Source of the DNA: CAWGUU01 sp963825765
GTDB lineage: Bacteria > Actinomycetota > Acidimicrobiia > Acidimicrobiales > AC-14
Assembly (NCBI GenBank): GCA_963825765.1
Contig: CAWGUU010000003.1
Coordinates: 496,001 to 560,000, forward strand
DNA length: 64,000 bases
Reading direction: 5' to 3'
Shown here: piece by piece, positions 10,995-19,861 of the stretch
Layout of the letters: each line of letters opens with the position of its first letter
How positions within the stretch are numbered: the stretch's first letter is position 1
Position numbers and translations under genes: made by a program
Notes under the pieces: generated by a model
Seen by the model: only the letters and a program-made list of their open reading frames with translations
What the model was told of the DNA's origin: nothing
Databases searched by the model: none

Positions 10995-11557
10995 TACACC
11001 CGGGTCAGGTAGTCCCCGGAGCGGGTGTCCACCTTGATCCGGTCCCCGGGGTTGACGAAGAGGGGTACCTGGACCACCAGGCCTGTCTCGAGGGTTGCCG
11101 GCTTGCGGGCGCCCGACACCCTGTCGCCCTGGACGCCGGGCTCGGTCTCGCTCACGGTCAGCTCCACCGCGGCGGGCAGGTCGACGCCGACGACCTCGTC
11201 GTCGGTGACCTGGAGGACGGCGGAGTCGCCCTCCTTGAGGAACTGGGCGGCGGCGCCGACGGTGGGGGCGTCGACGTTGAGCTGGTCGTACGTGGAGTTG
11301 TCCATGAAGATGTAATGCGCCGACTCCCGGTACAGGTACTGCATCTCCCGCTTGTCGATGATCTTCTGCTCGAGCTTCTCGTCGGCCCGGTAGGTGCGGT
11401 CGAGGGTGGCGCCGGTGCGGACGTTCTTGAGCTTGGTGCGTACGAACGCACCGCCCTTGCCCGGCTTCACGTGCTGGAACTCGACGACGGTGTAGAGCCC
11501 TTCGGACAGCTGGAGGGCCATCCCGTTCTTCAGGTCGTTGGTGGAGACGTTTGCCAT
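10994..11557 (-). CDS. efp: Elongation factor P
   Basis: 187 residues. It rescues ribosomes stalled at polyproline. Three beta-barrel domains are implied by length. The loop VKPGKGGAFVRTKLKN puts a lysine (K34) at the site modified in many bacteria, and the C-terminal VPLFVNPGDRIKVDTRSGDYLTRV is the family signature. Co-transcribed with nusB downstream and probably with pepQ upstream. No EpmA/EpmB-type modification genes are in the window. Confidence 0.97.
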   Translation of the reverse strand: MANVSTNDLKNGMALQLSEGLYTVVEFQHVKPGKGGAFVRTKLKNVRTGATLDRTYRADEKLEQKIIDKREMQYLYRESAHYIFMDNSTYDQLNVDAPTVGAAAQFLKEGDSAVLQVTDDEVVGVDLPAAVELTVSETEPGVQGDRVSGARKPATLETGLVVQVPLFVNPGDRIKVDTRSGDYLTRV

Positions 11558-11639
11558 CAGAGCAGTCTCGTCGATGCCGCCGGCCGCTGTTCGCCGCCGC
11601 AGGCGGCCTCGTTGGCTGGCGGTCTGAGAAGGACAGCGC

Positions 11640-11716
11640 GAAGGGTGCCGGCTCCGCCGGCGCCCGGAGCACGAGCAGCTCGACCGAACGGAGTGAGCGA
11701 AGCGAACGAGTGAGGT
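11640..11716. repeat. pepQ-efp spacer with inverted and iterated short repeats
   Basis: The 166-bp spacer holds GCTCCGCCGGCGCCCGGAGC, a hairpin, followed by a stretch rich in GAGTGAGCGAAGCGAACGAG, bounded by TCGACC and GGTCGA. No reading frame here looks real. It could be a processing or terminator hairpin between pepQ and efp. Confidence 0.35.
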
Positions 11717-11723
11717 CGAATCA

Positions 11724-12842
11724 TCAGCCGATCACTAGGTCTTTGGGGGCGTTGGTGAGGACGGTGCAGCCGTCGGGGGTGACGACCACGGTGTCCTCGA
11801 TGCGGACCCCGCCATGCTCGCGCAGGTAGACACCGGGCTCGACCGTGACGACGTTGCCGGCCGCCAGCGTGTCCGGCGACGTGGACGCCACCCGCGGCGC
11901 CTCGTGGATCTCGAGGCCGACGCCGTGGCCGGTGCCGTGGACGAAGGCGTCGGCCCAGCCGGCGTCGGCGATGACCGCCCGGCAGGCGGCGTCGACGTCC
12001 TTGCCCTCCACGCCGGCCCGCACCGCGGCAACGCCGGCCCGCTGGCTCTCGGCCACCACCTCGACCATCCGGGCCGCGACCGGCGATGCCGGCTCGCCGA
12101 CGCACAGGGTGCGGGTCATGTCCGAGCAGTACCCGTCGACGACGGCGCCGAAGTCGACCACGACCAGCTCGCCGGGCCGGATCGACGAGCTGCTCGGGCG
12201 GTGGTGGGGCTTGGCCCCGTTGGGCCCCGACGCCACGATGGTCTCGAACGACGACCCCGACGCCCCCAGGCGGCGCATCTCGAAGTCGAGCTCGACGGCC
12301 ACGGCCTCCTCCGTCGGCCTGTCCTCGACGCGGTGAAACCTGGCAGCCAGGCGGCTGCGGACGGCGGCCAGGGCGGCGTCGGCGATGCGGGCCGCCTCCG
12401 CCATGCGGGCCACCTCGCCGGCGTCCTTCACCCTGCGCAGGCCCTCGACCAGCCCCTCGGTGGCCACCAGCTCGGCGGCAGGGAACCACTCGTCGGCGAA
12501 GCGGCGCTGGCGGGCCCACGTGACGTCGTCGGCCTCGAGGCCCAGCCTCGCGATGCCGGCGGCGGCCACCGTCGCCTGCAGGGTGTCCCGCTGGGCGGCG
12601 CCGGTGAGGCCGATCTCGACGGCCGCGTCGACCCCGGCGGCCGTCAGCTGCTCGGCGGACTGCTCCGCGTAGCGGCCGTCGGTGACGAACACCACGCCGT
12701 CGGGCGTGACCAGCAGCACGGCCGCCGAACCGGTGAAGCCGGTGAGGTAGCGGATGTTGACGAGGCGGGTGACCAGCAGGGCGTCGCAGCCGGCGCCGTC
12801 GAGCCGGTCGCGGAGGCGCGGGATGCGGCCGACTACGTCCAT
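11724..12842 (-). CDS. pepQ: M24 family aminopeptidase (Xaa-Pro dipeptidase/aminopeptidase)
   Basis: 372 residues from ATG at 12840-12842. An in-frame GTG at 12861-12863 overlapping the aroQ stop (GTGA) would add seven residues and is equally possible. It has the creatinase N-domain (DALLVTRLVNIRYLTGFTGS) and the pita-bread catalytic domain with the five metal ligands in VVVDFGAVVDGYCSDMTRT (Asp, Asp), GTGHGVGLEIHE (His), TVEPGVYL (Glu) and GGVRIEDTVVV (Glu). It sits between aroQ and efp, a conserved neighbourhood. Confidence 0.93.
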   Translation of the reverse strand: MDVVGRIPRLRDRLDGAGCDALLVTRLVNIRYLTGFTGSAAVLLVTPDGVVFVTDGRYAEQSAEQLTAAGVDAAVEIGLTGAAQRDTLQATVAAAGIARLGLEADDVTWARQRRFADEWFPAAELVATEGLVEGLRRVKDAGEVARMAEAARIADAALAAVRSRLAARFHRVEDRPTEEAVAVELDFEMRRLGASGSSFETIVASGPNGAKPHHRPSSSSIRPGELVVVDFGAVVDGYCSDMTRTLCVGEPASPVAARMVEVVAESQRAGVAAVRAGVEGKDVDAACRAVIADAGWADAFVHGTGHGVGLEIHEAPRVASTSPDTLAAGNVVTVEPGVYLREHGGVRIEDTVVVTPDGCTVLTNAPKDLVIG

Positions 12843-12859
12843 GGAGGCGAACGCGAGGG

Positions 12860-13327
12860 TCACGTCAGCAGCCTGGACACGGCCTCCACGGCCAGCTCGT
12901 AGCCGTGGCCGCCGAAGCCCGAGATGTTCCCGGTGGCCACCGGTGTGATCACCGACGTTCGCCGCCACGGCTCACGGGCGTCGGGGTTGGAGATGTGCAG
13001 CTCGACGACGGGCCCCTCGAAGGCGGCGAGGGCGTCGTGCAGCGACCAGGCGTAGTGGCCGAGCGCCCCCGGGTTGACGATGATCGCCGCCGCCCGGCCG
13101 CGGGCGGCGTGGATGGCCTCCACCAGCTCGCTCTCGGCGTTGGACTGGAGGTACTCGAGGTCGAGCCCGAGCCGCTCGGCGGTGGCCGTGGCCAGGTCGG
13201 CGTGGTCCTGGAGCGTGTCGGTGCCGTAGATCTCGGGCTCCCGCACGCCCAGCAGGTTGAGGTTGGCGCCCGACAGGAGGAGCACGAGGGGCCGGCCCGC
13301 CGCCGACGACGCTGTCACCCTTCCCAT
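12860..13327 (-). CDS. aroQ: 3-dehydroquinate dehydratase, type II
   Basis: 155 residues. It dehydrates 3-dehydroquinate in the shikimate pathway. Catalytic motifs of the type II dodecameric enzyme are visible: LSGANLNLLGVREPEIYG (active-site Arg/Tyr loop), IIVNPGALGHYAWSLHDAL, and VELHISNPDAREPWRR with the catalytic His. Its ATG shares one base with the aroB stop (TGATG). Confidence 0.96.
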   Translation of the reverse strand: MGRVTASSAAGRPLVLLLSGANLNLLGVREPEIYGTDTLQDHADLATATAERLGLDLEYLQSNAESELVEAIHAARGRAAAIIVNPGALGHYAWSLHDALAAFEGPVVELHISNPDAREPWRRTSVITPVATGNISGFGGHGYELAVEAVSRLLT

Positions 13328-14334
13328 CAGGGGCGCATCTCGTCGAGGGTGGCGGCGACGGCGTCGGGGTCGACGCCCGCCACGACCTCCAGGCCGCGGG
13401 GCCCGTCGAGCACGAAGGTCAGACCGTCCACCACCTTCTTGTCCCGGCCCATGAGCAGCACCAGCTCGGCGGGGTCGACGCCGGACGGAAGGGCGTGGTC
13501 CAGGCCGTACCCGTCGACCACGGCCAGGTGCTCGGCGATCCGCTCGTCGTCCACCCGGCCCAGCCGGCGGGCCAGCCGGGCGGCGAACACCAGCCCGACC
13601 GCCACCGCCTCGCCGTGGCGGAGGTCGTAGCGGCCGGCGGTCTCCAGGGCGTGGGCGAGGGTGTGGCCGTAGTTGAGAAGGGCCCGGCGGCCGTTGACGT
13701 CGAGCTCGTCGGCGCCCACGTGGTCGGCCTTGCACCGCACGCACGCGGCGACCGCCTCGTCCAGCGGGAGGTCGGGCAGGTCGTCGACGCCGAGGAACGC
13801 GTACTTGGCCATCTCGCCGAGGCCGCTGCGGTACTCACGGGGTGGGAGGGTCGAGAGCACCTCGATGTCGCACAGCACCGCCGAGGGCTGCCAGAAGGCG
13901 CCCACCAGGTTCTTGCCCTCGGGCAGGTTCACGCCTGTCTTGCCACCGACGGCGGCGTCGACCATGCCGAGCAGGGTGGTGGGCACGTGCACCACGGCCA
14001 CCCCCCGGTGGTACACGGCCGCCGCGAAACCGGCGGTGTCGGTGACCACTCCCCCGCCGACGGCGACGACGGCATCGGCCCTGGTCAGGCCCCACCGGGC
14101 CCACGCCCGGCACAGGTCCTCGACCGTCTCCAGGCACTTGGCCGGCTCGCCGGCGTCCATGAGGAAGGCGCGCTGCTCGACGCCGGCGTCGACCGCCACG
14201 TCGATGTCGGGCTGGCTCACGATCGCCGCCCGGGTGACGCCGGTGGGCAGGACCTCGCACAGCCGGTGCCGAGCACCGGTGCCCACCAGCACGTCGTAGG
14301 ACCGGTCGCCCAGGTCGACGGGAACGGTGATCAC
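13327..14334 (-). CDS. aroB: 3-dehydroquinate synthase
   Basis: 335 residues from GTG at 14332-14334, overlapping the aroK stop (GTGA). It has the NAD-binding VVAVGGGVVTDTAGFAAAVYHRG, the lid region VPTTLLGMVDAAVGGKTGVNL, and metal ligands in GEMAKYAFL, NYGHTLAHALE and RHGEAVAVGL. It converts DAHP to dehydroquinate. A longer upstream frame overlaps aroK and is not homologous to AroB. Confidence 0.96.
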   Translation of the reverse strand: MITVPVDLGDRSYDVLVGTGARHRLCEVLPTGVTRAAIVSQPDIDVAVDAGVEQRAFLMDAGEPAKCLETVEDLCRAWARWGLTRADAVVAVGGGVVTDTAGFAAAVYHRGVAVVHVPTTLLGMVDAAVGGKTGVNLPEGKNLVGAFWQPSAVLCDIEVLSTLPPREYRSGLGEMAKYAFLGVDDLPDLPLDEAVAACVRCKADHVGADELDVNGRRALLNYGHTLAHALETAGRYDLRHGEAVAVGLVFAARLARRLGRVDDERIAEHLAVVDGYGLDHALPSGVDPAELVLLMGRDKKVVDGLTFVLDGPRGLEVVAGVDPDAVAATLDEMRP

Positions 14335-14882
14335 CGGGCCGGCTCCAGGTCCAGCCGGCTGGTGATGGCGTCGACGACCTGGCGGACGTCGAGGTCGTCG
14401 ACGTCGACGGCCATGTCGGCCACCTCCTCGTACAGCGGGCGGCGCTGGGCGTCGAGGCGGGCCAGAGACCCGGCGGGGTCGACGTCGAGCAGCGGACGGC
14501 CCGCGCCCGACCCGACCCGCGCCACCAGCGTCGGCACCCGGGCCCGCAGCCACACCACCGGGCCGTGTTCCCGCAGCAGGCGGCGGTTGCCCTCGTCGAG
14601 CACCACGCCGCCGGCGGCGGCGACGACGGTGGGCGTGGGGGACGCGAAGGCCTCGGCCAGCACCCGCGTCTCCAGCGCCCGGAAGGCGGGCTCGCCGTCG
14701 CTGCGCCAGATCTCGGGCACCGTCCGCTTGGCCAACCGCTCCACCTGGCGGTCGCTGTCGAGGAGGGCCCAGCCCAGGCGGCGGGCCAGCTCCGAGCCGA
14801 CCGACGTCTTGCCCGCCCCCATCATCCCCACCAGGACGATCGTCCCCCCGACCGCCCCGGTTCGATGGGGCTGGTCAGCCAA
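14331..14882 (-). CDS. aroK: Shikimate kinase
   Basis: 183 residues. Walker A GMMGAGKTSVGSEL near residues 19-32, the shikimate-binding LLDSDRQVERL, AAAGGVVLDEGNRRLL and the lid Arg in GSGAGRPLLD are all present. It phosphorylates shikimate with ATP. It overlaps the 3' end of aroC by 8 bp and aroB by 4 bp, giving a tight aroC-K-B-Q unit. Confidence 0.96.
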   Translation of the reverse strand: MADQPHRTGAVGGTIVLVGMMGAGKTSVGSELARRLGWALLDSDRQVERLAKRTVPEIWRSDGEPAFRALETRVLAEAFASPTPTVVAAAGGVVLDEGNRRLLREHGPVVWLRARVPTLVARVGSGAGRPLLDVDPAGSLARLDAQRRPLYEEVADMAVDVDDLDVRQVVDAITSRLDLEPAR

Positions 14883-16028
14883 GGGAGTCGACGAAGGCGC
14901 GGTGGTTCCGCACCAGCTCCACCACGGAGTCGCCCCCGAACTTGCGCAGGGCCTCGTCGGCCAGGACGAGGGCCACCATGGTCTCGGCCACCACGCCCGC
15001 GGCGGGGACGGCGGTGACGTCGGTGCGCTCCTTGAACGACACCGTCGCCTCCTTGGTCTCCACGTCGACGGTGCGCAACACCGGCCGGTTGAGGGTGGAC
15101 AGCGGCTTCATGGCGATCCTGGCCACGATCAGGTCGCCGGTGGACATGCCTCCCTCGATGCCGCCGGCCCGTGACGTCTCCCGGTGATAGACGCCCTCGC
15201 CGGCATCCCACAGGATGGCGTCGTGGGCCTCCGACCCGCGGCGGCCGGCGACGTCGAAGCCCTCGCCGATCTCGACCCCCTTCACCGCCTGGATGCTGAC
15301 CAGGGCCCGGGCGAGGAGGGCGTCGAGGCGGCGGTCCCAGTGGACGTGGCTGCCGAGGCCGACGGGCACCCCGTAGGCCAGCACCTCGACGATGCCGCCC
15401 AACGAGTCGCCATCCTTGGCCGCGGCCTTGATCTCGGCGATCATCGCCTCCTCGGCCGAGGGGTCGAAGCAGCGGACCTCGGAGGCGTCGACCCGCGCCA
15501 GGTCGCCCGGCCCCGGCCGCTCGGTCGACTTCGAGCGGGCCGAACCCATCTGGATCACGTGGGACACGACGGTGATCCCGAGGTGGGCCAGCAGGGTCTT
15601 GGCGCAGGCCCCGGCCGCCACCCGGGCGGTCGTCTCCCGCGCCGACGCCCGCTCGAGCACGTCGCGGGCATCGGTGAGGCCGTACTTCTGCATACCCGCC
15701 AGGTCGGCGTGGCCGGGCCGGGGCCGGGTGAGCGGCTTCTCGGTGCGCCCCGGCGCCGGGTCCATCTCGACCGTCCACTTGGGCCACTCGGTGTTGGCGA
15801 TCTCGATGGCCACCGGCGACCCCAGCGTACGGCCGTGGCGGATCCCCCCAGGAGCGTGAGCTCGTCCTTCTCGAACCGCATCCGCGGCCCCCGGCCGTAG
15901 CCCAGCCGGCGGCGGGCCAGCTCGTCGCCGATCTCCTCGGCGGTGATCTCCAGGCCGGCCGGAAGCCCCTCGACGATGACAACCAGGGCGCGCCCGTGCG
16001 ACTCGCCGGCGGTCAGGTAGCGGAGCAT
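14875..16028 (-). CDS. aroC: Chorismate synthase, single-base frameshift in a G homopolymer
   Basis: The N-terminus MLRYLTAGESHGRALVVIVE through FEKDELTLLGG is in one frame and RHGRTLGSPVAIEIANTEWP to the C-terminus is in another. The break is at six Cs (15844-15849 on the plus strand). A seventh base would give LLGGIRHGRTLGSPVAI, the exact family sequence, and a 384-residue protein. It makes chorismate from EPSP using reduced FMN; the HVIQMGSARS and VSFKERTDVTAVPAAGVV segments are normal. Start ATG at 16026-16028 is leaderless by sequence. I infer an assembly or sequencing deletion rather than loss of this essential enzyme. Confidence 0.93.
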
Positions 16029-16034
16029 CGTCCA

Positions 16035-16040
16035 AATCTA
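16035..16040 (-). promoter_or_regulatory. -10 of a leaderless promoter for aroC
   Basis: TAGATT on the minus strand with exactly 6 nt (TGGACG) before the aroC ATG and no Shine-Dalgarno, so the transcript should begin at the A of the start codon. Confidence 0.65.
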
Positions 16041-16086
16041 CCGGCGGGTGCCCCGGCGTCCGGCGATTGATTCTTACCGCCGGGTG

Positions 16087-16650
16087 TCAGCTCACGTCGA
16101 GGGGCCAGGGGCCACCGACGGCGGTGACCGTGTCGCCCGTCCCGGTGTCGTCGACGACGACCACCGCGGCATACACCTCGTAGCGCCCGGCGGGCAGGGG
16201 CTCGGCCACGCCGGTGCCCGGGCCTTCGCAGCCGACCAGGCTTCCCCTCGCCTGGAACGACAGGCTCTCGCCGGCGGCGAGGTCGACCGGCGCAGCCATC
16301 ATGTCCTTCGGCAGCGGCGTGGCGACGACCCGGTTGGACTGCGCGACGTAGATGTCAGCGTGAGTAGAGGCGACACCCTTCAGCGCCTGCCCGGTTGCCG
16401 TCACCGTCACGGTGCCGGCGAACGTACCGTCGCCTCCGGCGGTCGCCTGCGCCGGGAGCTCGGCGGTCACCGTCAACCGAGCGTCCCGTCCGAGCAGGGC
16501 GGCGATCTGGCCGCCGCAGCCGGGTACGCCGGCGGACTCATTTCCTCCTGCCGTCACGGGAGCACCTCCGTCGTCGTCTCCGCACGCCACCCCGAGGGCC
16601 AGGACCAGCGCGGGGACCAACAGGGCGATCGCGGCTCTCCGCGTGGTCAC
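16087..16650 (-). CDS. Putative lipoprotein, unknown function
   Basis: 187 residues from GTG at 16648-16650. It has a signal peptide MTTRRAAIALLVPALVLALG ending in a lipobox (LGVAC), then an Asp/Gly-rich linker and a region of alternating beta-type sequence (LTVTAELPAQATAGG, TVTVTATGQAL) that looks like an extracellular Ig-like fold. Two further Cys (VPGCGG and VGCEG) could pair. I do not recognise the family. It lies between pilD and aroC, both on the same strand. Confidence 0.75.
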   Translation of the reverse strand: MTTRRAAIALLVPALVLALGVACGDDDGGAPVTAGGNESAGVPGCGGQIAALLGRDARLTVTAELPAQATAGGDGTFAGTVTVTATGQALKGVASTHADIYVAQSNRVVATPLPKDMMAAPVDLAAGESLSFQARGSLVGCEGPGTGVAEPLPAGRYEVYAAVVVVDDTGTGDTVTAVGGPWPLDVS

Positions 16651-16675
16651 GACTGTTGGACGTGCGGGTCGGTGA

Positions 16676-17359
16676 TCAGCCGAGCCACCAGCTGACGAGG
16701 GGGTCGCCGACCAGCACCGTCACCGCCGCCCCGGCCGCGAGGAACGGCCCGAAGGGGATGGCGTCCTTGCGGCTGCGGATCTTGAACACGACGAGCACGA
16801 CGCCGACGACGGCGCCCAGCAGGAAGCCGCAGAAGATGCCGACGAGCACGTGGCCGAGGCTCAGCCATCCCAGGAACAGCCCGAGGATGAACGCCAGGCG
16901 CACGTCCCCGAAGCCCATGCCGGCGGGGTACACCACCCAGACCAGGGCCAGCGCGAGGAACGCCAGCCCGCCTCCCACCAGGCCCCGGCCCAGATCGTTG
17001 AAGTCGCCGTCGACAGCGGCGGCCACGGCCAGCAACGGGACTGACAGGAGGATCGTCGGGTAGACGATGCGGTTGGGAATGATGTTCAGGTCGAGGTCGA
17101 TCAGGCTGACCGCAGCCAGCGACGTGAAGAACACCAGGTAGGCGGGCAGGGCCGGGTCGGCGCCGAAGCGCAGGGCGGCGGCGGCCCACAGGCCGCCCGT
17201 GAGGACGACTGCGAACCACTCCCGCCCGTCCACCGGGCGCAGCGAGCGGTCGAGTGGGAGCAGCGGCAGCTTGTCGGGAACCCGCTCCACCAGCAGGTTC
17301 ACGAACAGCCCGACGCCGAGCCCGACCAGCCCGAGGGCGGCGGCGGCGGCAACACTCAT
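16676..17359 (-). CDS. Prepilin peptidase (A24 family), catalytic domain only
   Basis: 227 residues from the ATG at 17357-17359. A GTG at 17384-17386 would add nine residues. It is polytopic, with about seven helices. The two catalytic aspartates of type IV prepilin peptidases are visible in LIDLDLNIIPNRIVYP and in GMGFGDVRLA (GxGD). The Cys-rich N-methyltransferase domain of full PilD is missing, as in many actinobacterial homologues. The start region contains three ATGAGTGT repeats, so the exact start is uncertain. No pilin genes are in the window. Confidence 0.9.
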   Translation of the reverse strand: MSVAAAAALGLVGLGVGLFVNLLVERVPDKLPLLPLDRSLRPVDGREWFAVVLTGGLWAAAALRFGADPALPAYLVFFTSLAAVSLIDLDLNIIPNRIVYPTILLSVPLLAVAAAVDGDFNDLGRGLVGGGLAFLALALVWVVYPAGMGFGDVRLAFILGLFLGWLSLGHVLVGIFCGFLLGAVVGVVLVVFKIRSRKDAIPFGPFLAAGAAVTVLVGDPLVSWWLG

Positions 17360-17386
17360 CTCGGGACACTCATGTGGCTGCGACAC

Positions 17387-18247
17387 TCATGGGGCAGTGG
17401 CGGCTGCTGCGGCGCGCATGACGTCGATCGGCGGCTCCCGGCCGGTCCACAGCTGGAACGCCAGCGCGCCCTGGTGGACAAGCATCCCCAGCCCGTCGAC
17501 CACCGTCGCCCCCCGTGCCGCAGCCGCCTCCAGCAGCGGCGTGGTCGGCGACGGGACCAGGTCGACGACCACCTGGCCCGGGACGAGCGACGCCGGGTCG
17601 AACGGCAGCTCGCGCGCCGCTCCACCGACAAGCCCAGACCCCAGGCCCAGCGGGGTGGCGTTGACCACGATCCCGGCCCCGCCGACGTCGGCGGCGTCGC
17701 CCACCCGTCCCACGACGCCGGCCAGCCGCGCCGTCGCCGCCGCCCGGCTGGCGTCGCGCCCCGGGACGACGACGATCTCGTCGGCGCCGGCCACGGCCAG
17801 CGCCCACACGACGGCCCGCGCCGCGCCCCCGGCGCCGCGCACCACGCAGCGACGGCCGCGAGGGTCGATCCCGGCGTCCCCCAACGAGGCGAGGAAGCCG
17901 GCGGCGTCGGTGTTCTCGCCGAACAGCACCCCGCCGTCGTGCACGACGATGGTGTTGGCCGCGCCCAGGGCCCGGGCCGTCGCCGACAGCTCGTCGACGA
18001 CCGCCGCGGCCGCCTCCTTGTGGGGGATCGTCACCGACAGGCCCGAGATCCCGAGCGCCCGCATGCCGCCCAGGGCGTCGGCCACCTCGCCCGGCGCCAC
18101 CTCGAAGGCCATGTAGACCCAGTCGAGGCCCAGCGCCCGGAAGGCGGCGTTGTGGATCGCCGGCGAGCGTGAGTGCCGGACCGGGGACCCGATGACTGCG
18201 GCCAGCCGGGTGTCCGGGCCCGGCTGCCAACCCGACGTTGTCACCAC
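17387..18247 (-). CDS. aroE: Shikimate dehydrogenase (NADP)
   Basis: 286 residues, starting at one of two consecutive GTG codons (18245-18247). It reduces 3-dehydroshikimate. The substrate domain has AAVIGSPVRHSRSPAIHNAAF and LSVTIPHKEAAAA (catalytic Lys), followed by ENTDAAGFLASL. The NADP domain has VVRGAGGAARAVVWAL, and the C-terminus is DGLGMLVHQGALAFQLWTG. It is separated from the other aro genes by pilD and a lipoprotein gene and sits directly after mltG. Confidence 0.95.
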   Translation of the reverse strand: MVTTSGWQPGPDTRLAAVIGSPVRHSRSPAIHNAAFRALGLDWVYMAFEVAPGEVADALGGMRALGISGLSVTIPHKEAAAAVVDELSATARALGAANTIVVHDGGVLFGENTDAAGFLASLGDAGIDPRGRRCVVRGAGGAARAVVWALAVAGADEIVVVPGRDASRAAATARLAGVVGRVGDAADVGGAGIVVNATPLGLGSGLVGGAARELPFDPASLVPGQVVVDLVPSPTTPLLEAAAARGATVVDGLGMLVHQGALAFQLWTGREPPIDVMRAAAAATAP

Positions 18248-18256
18248 ACGGGCGGT

Positions 18257-19351
18257 TCAGCCACAGAGCCCCTTGGCGATGCACTGCTGGCGCAGCCGGT
18301 TGAACTCGGCCCCGCTGTCGGTGAAGGCGTGCAGCCCCGACGGCTCGGCCAGCACGTAGTAGATCCACGGTCCGGGCGTGGGCGCCACCGCCGCCTCCAG
18401 CGACGCCCGCCCCGGGTTGGCGATGGGCCCCGGCGGCAGCCCGGCGATCTGGTACGTGTTGTAGGGGGAGTCGATCTTCAGGTCGCTCAGCAGCACCGAG
18501 TCCTTGCGGACTCCTGTCTTCTGCTCGATGGCGTACAGCACCGTGGCGTCGATCTGCAGCGGCATCTGTGCCTCCAGCCGGTTGTAGATCGTGCGGGCCA
18601 CCTTGCCGCGGTCCTCCTGGACCCGCGCCTCCCGCTCGACGAGCGACGCCACCACGATCACCTGGTACGGCGTCACGCCGAGCCGGGCCGACGCCCCCGC
18701 CAGGTCGAGCTGACTGGCGAGGCCGTCGAAGGCCCCCACCATCCGCTCGAGGATCTTGGTCTCGTCGTCCTTGGCCTCGATGAAGTACGTCTCGGGCAGG
18801 AGGAAACCCTCCAGGCTGGTGGAACCGGCCGCCTGGAACTGGGATTTCACCGCGCCGGAGGTCGCCGCCGCCTTGAACGTGTCGGCCGATCGGCCCGGCA
18901 GCTTGCCCACCAGGTCGGCGACCTGGGCCACGGTGAGGCCCTCCGGGATCGTGAGCCGGGTGCCGGGGTCGACCTTGGCCCCGGCCTCGAGGACGTCGAG
19001 CACCGTCGACATGTCCTCCTTCTTGTGCAGGACGTAGTCGCCGGCCTCGATGGTGCCGGCGCCGTTGAACCGGGCGTAGTAGCGGAAGAACGACGCCTTG
19101 GTGATGACGCCCTCGCGCTCGAGCAGGTCGGCGATGGCGCCGGTCGACATGCCGGGCTCGACGGTGACGGTGATCTCCTCGCCCACCGCGCCCGGCGGGC
19201 TCACGTTCTTCTGCACCCACCACGCCGCCGCCGCCACCAGCAGGAACCCACCCATGAGCAGGCCCAGGGCGATGAAGGGCCAGCGGCTCCGGCGCGGAGG
19301 AGGCTGGTAGCTCTCGAAGTCGAACGGCTCCAGCCGCGTCCGGTTGGTCAT
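18257..19351 (-). CDS. mltG: Endolytic murein transglycosylase MltG
   Basis: 364 residues. Cytoplasmic N-terminus, one membrane helix (WPFIALGLLMGGFLLVAAAA, about residues 24-43), a LysM-like segment (ITVTVEPGMSTGAIADLLEREGVI) and the YceG catalytic domain with the Glu in VIVVASLVEREAR and the closing SPYNTYQIAGLPPGPIANPG. It cleaves nascent glycan strands and sets their length. Its ATG overlaps the ruvX stop (ATGA). Confidence 0.95.
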   Translation of the reverse strand: MTNRTRLEPFDFESYQPPPRRSRWPFIALGLLMGGFLLVAAAAWWVQKNVSPPGAVGEEITVTVEPGMSTGAIADLLEREGVITKASFFRYYARFNGAGTIEAGDYVLHKKEDMSTVLDVLEAGAKVDPGTRLTIPEGLTVAQVADLVGKLPGRSADTFKAAATSGAVKSQFQAAGSTSLEGFLLPETYFIEAKDDETKILERMVGAFDGLASQLDLAGASARLGVTPYQVIVVASLVEREARVQEDRGKVARTIYNRLEAQMPLQIDATVLYAIEQKTGVRKDSVLLSDLKIDSPYNTYQIAGLPPGPIANPGRASLEAAVAPTPGPWIYYVLAEPSGLHAFTDSGAEFNRLRQQCIAKGLCG

Positions 19352-19794
19352 CTCGGGGCACTGCTCCTACCGTCACTCGCCGAGGATCTGGCGTCCAGCC
19401 ACGACTGCAGGATCACGGCGGCGGCCGTCTGGTCGACGACCCGCCGCCGGTCGCGACCCTTCACTCCCGCGGCGACCAGCGCCGACTGGGCGCTCACCGT
19501 GCTCAGCCGCTCGTCGTGCAGCTCCACCGGCACCCCCACCACCGCCGCCAGGGCCTCGGCCTCGGCCCGGGCCCACGCCGCCGCCGGGCCGTCGGAGCCG
19601 TCCATCGACAGGGGCAGGCCCACCACCACCCGCTCGGCGCCGACCTCGTCCACGATCGCCGCCACCCGCCGCCGGTCGCGGGCGTCGTCGCCGGTGCGCT
19701 CGATCGCCTGGGACGGCACGGCCATGAGCCCGGCCGAGTCGCTCACCGCCACGCCGATCCGCTTCCGGCCCAGATCGAGGCCGACCGCTCTCAT
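19348..19794 (-). CDS. ruvX: RuvX/YqgF family RNase H-fold nuclease
   Basis: 148 residues. It begins MRAVGLDLGRKRIGVAVSDS, the first catalytic strand of the YqgF fold; later VVVGLPLSMDG, HDERLSTVSAQSAL and DQTAAAVILQSWLD complete the signature. Family members act as 16S pre-rRNA 5' maturation or Holliday-junction nucleases. Positioned between alaS and mltG, the usual bacterial order. A 43-nt palindromic repeat precedes it. Confidence 0.94.
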   Translation of the reverse strand: MRAVGLDLGRKRIGVAVSDSAGLMAVPSQAIERTGDDARDRRRVAAIVDEVGAERVVVGLPLSMDGSDGPAAAWARAEAEALAAVVGVPVELHDERLSTVSAQSALVAAGVKGRDRRRVVDQTAAAVILQSWLDARSSASDGRSSAPR

Positions 19795-19803
19795 GTCGCT
19801 GTC

Positions 19804-19846
19804 GAGCGTGCAAAAAGGTCGCATATAGCGACTCTTTTGCACGGTC
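19804..19846. repeat. 43-nt palindromic repeat, copy 2
   Basis: Left arm GAGCGTGCAAAAAGGTCGC, right arm GCGACTCTTTTGCACGGTC. It has the same length and orientation as 6685-6727, with a compensatory T:A to C:G change in the arm. It lies between the alaS stop and the ruvX start. Confidence 0.75.
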
Positions 19847-19861
19847 GATGAGCTCGGGGTC

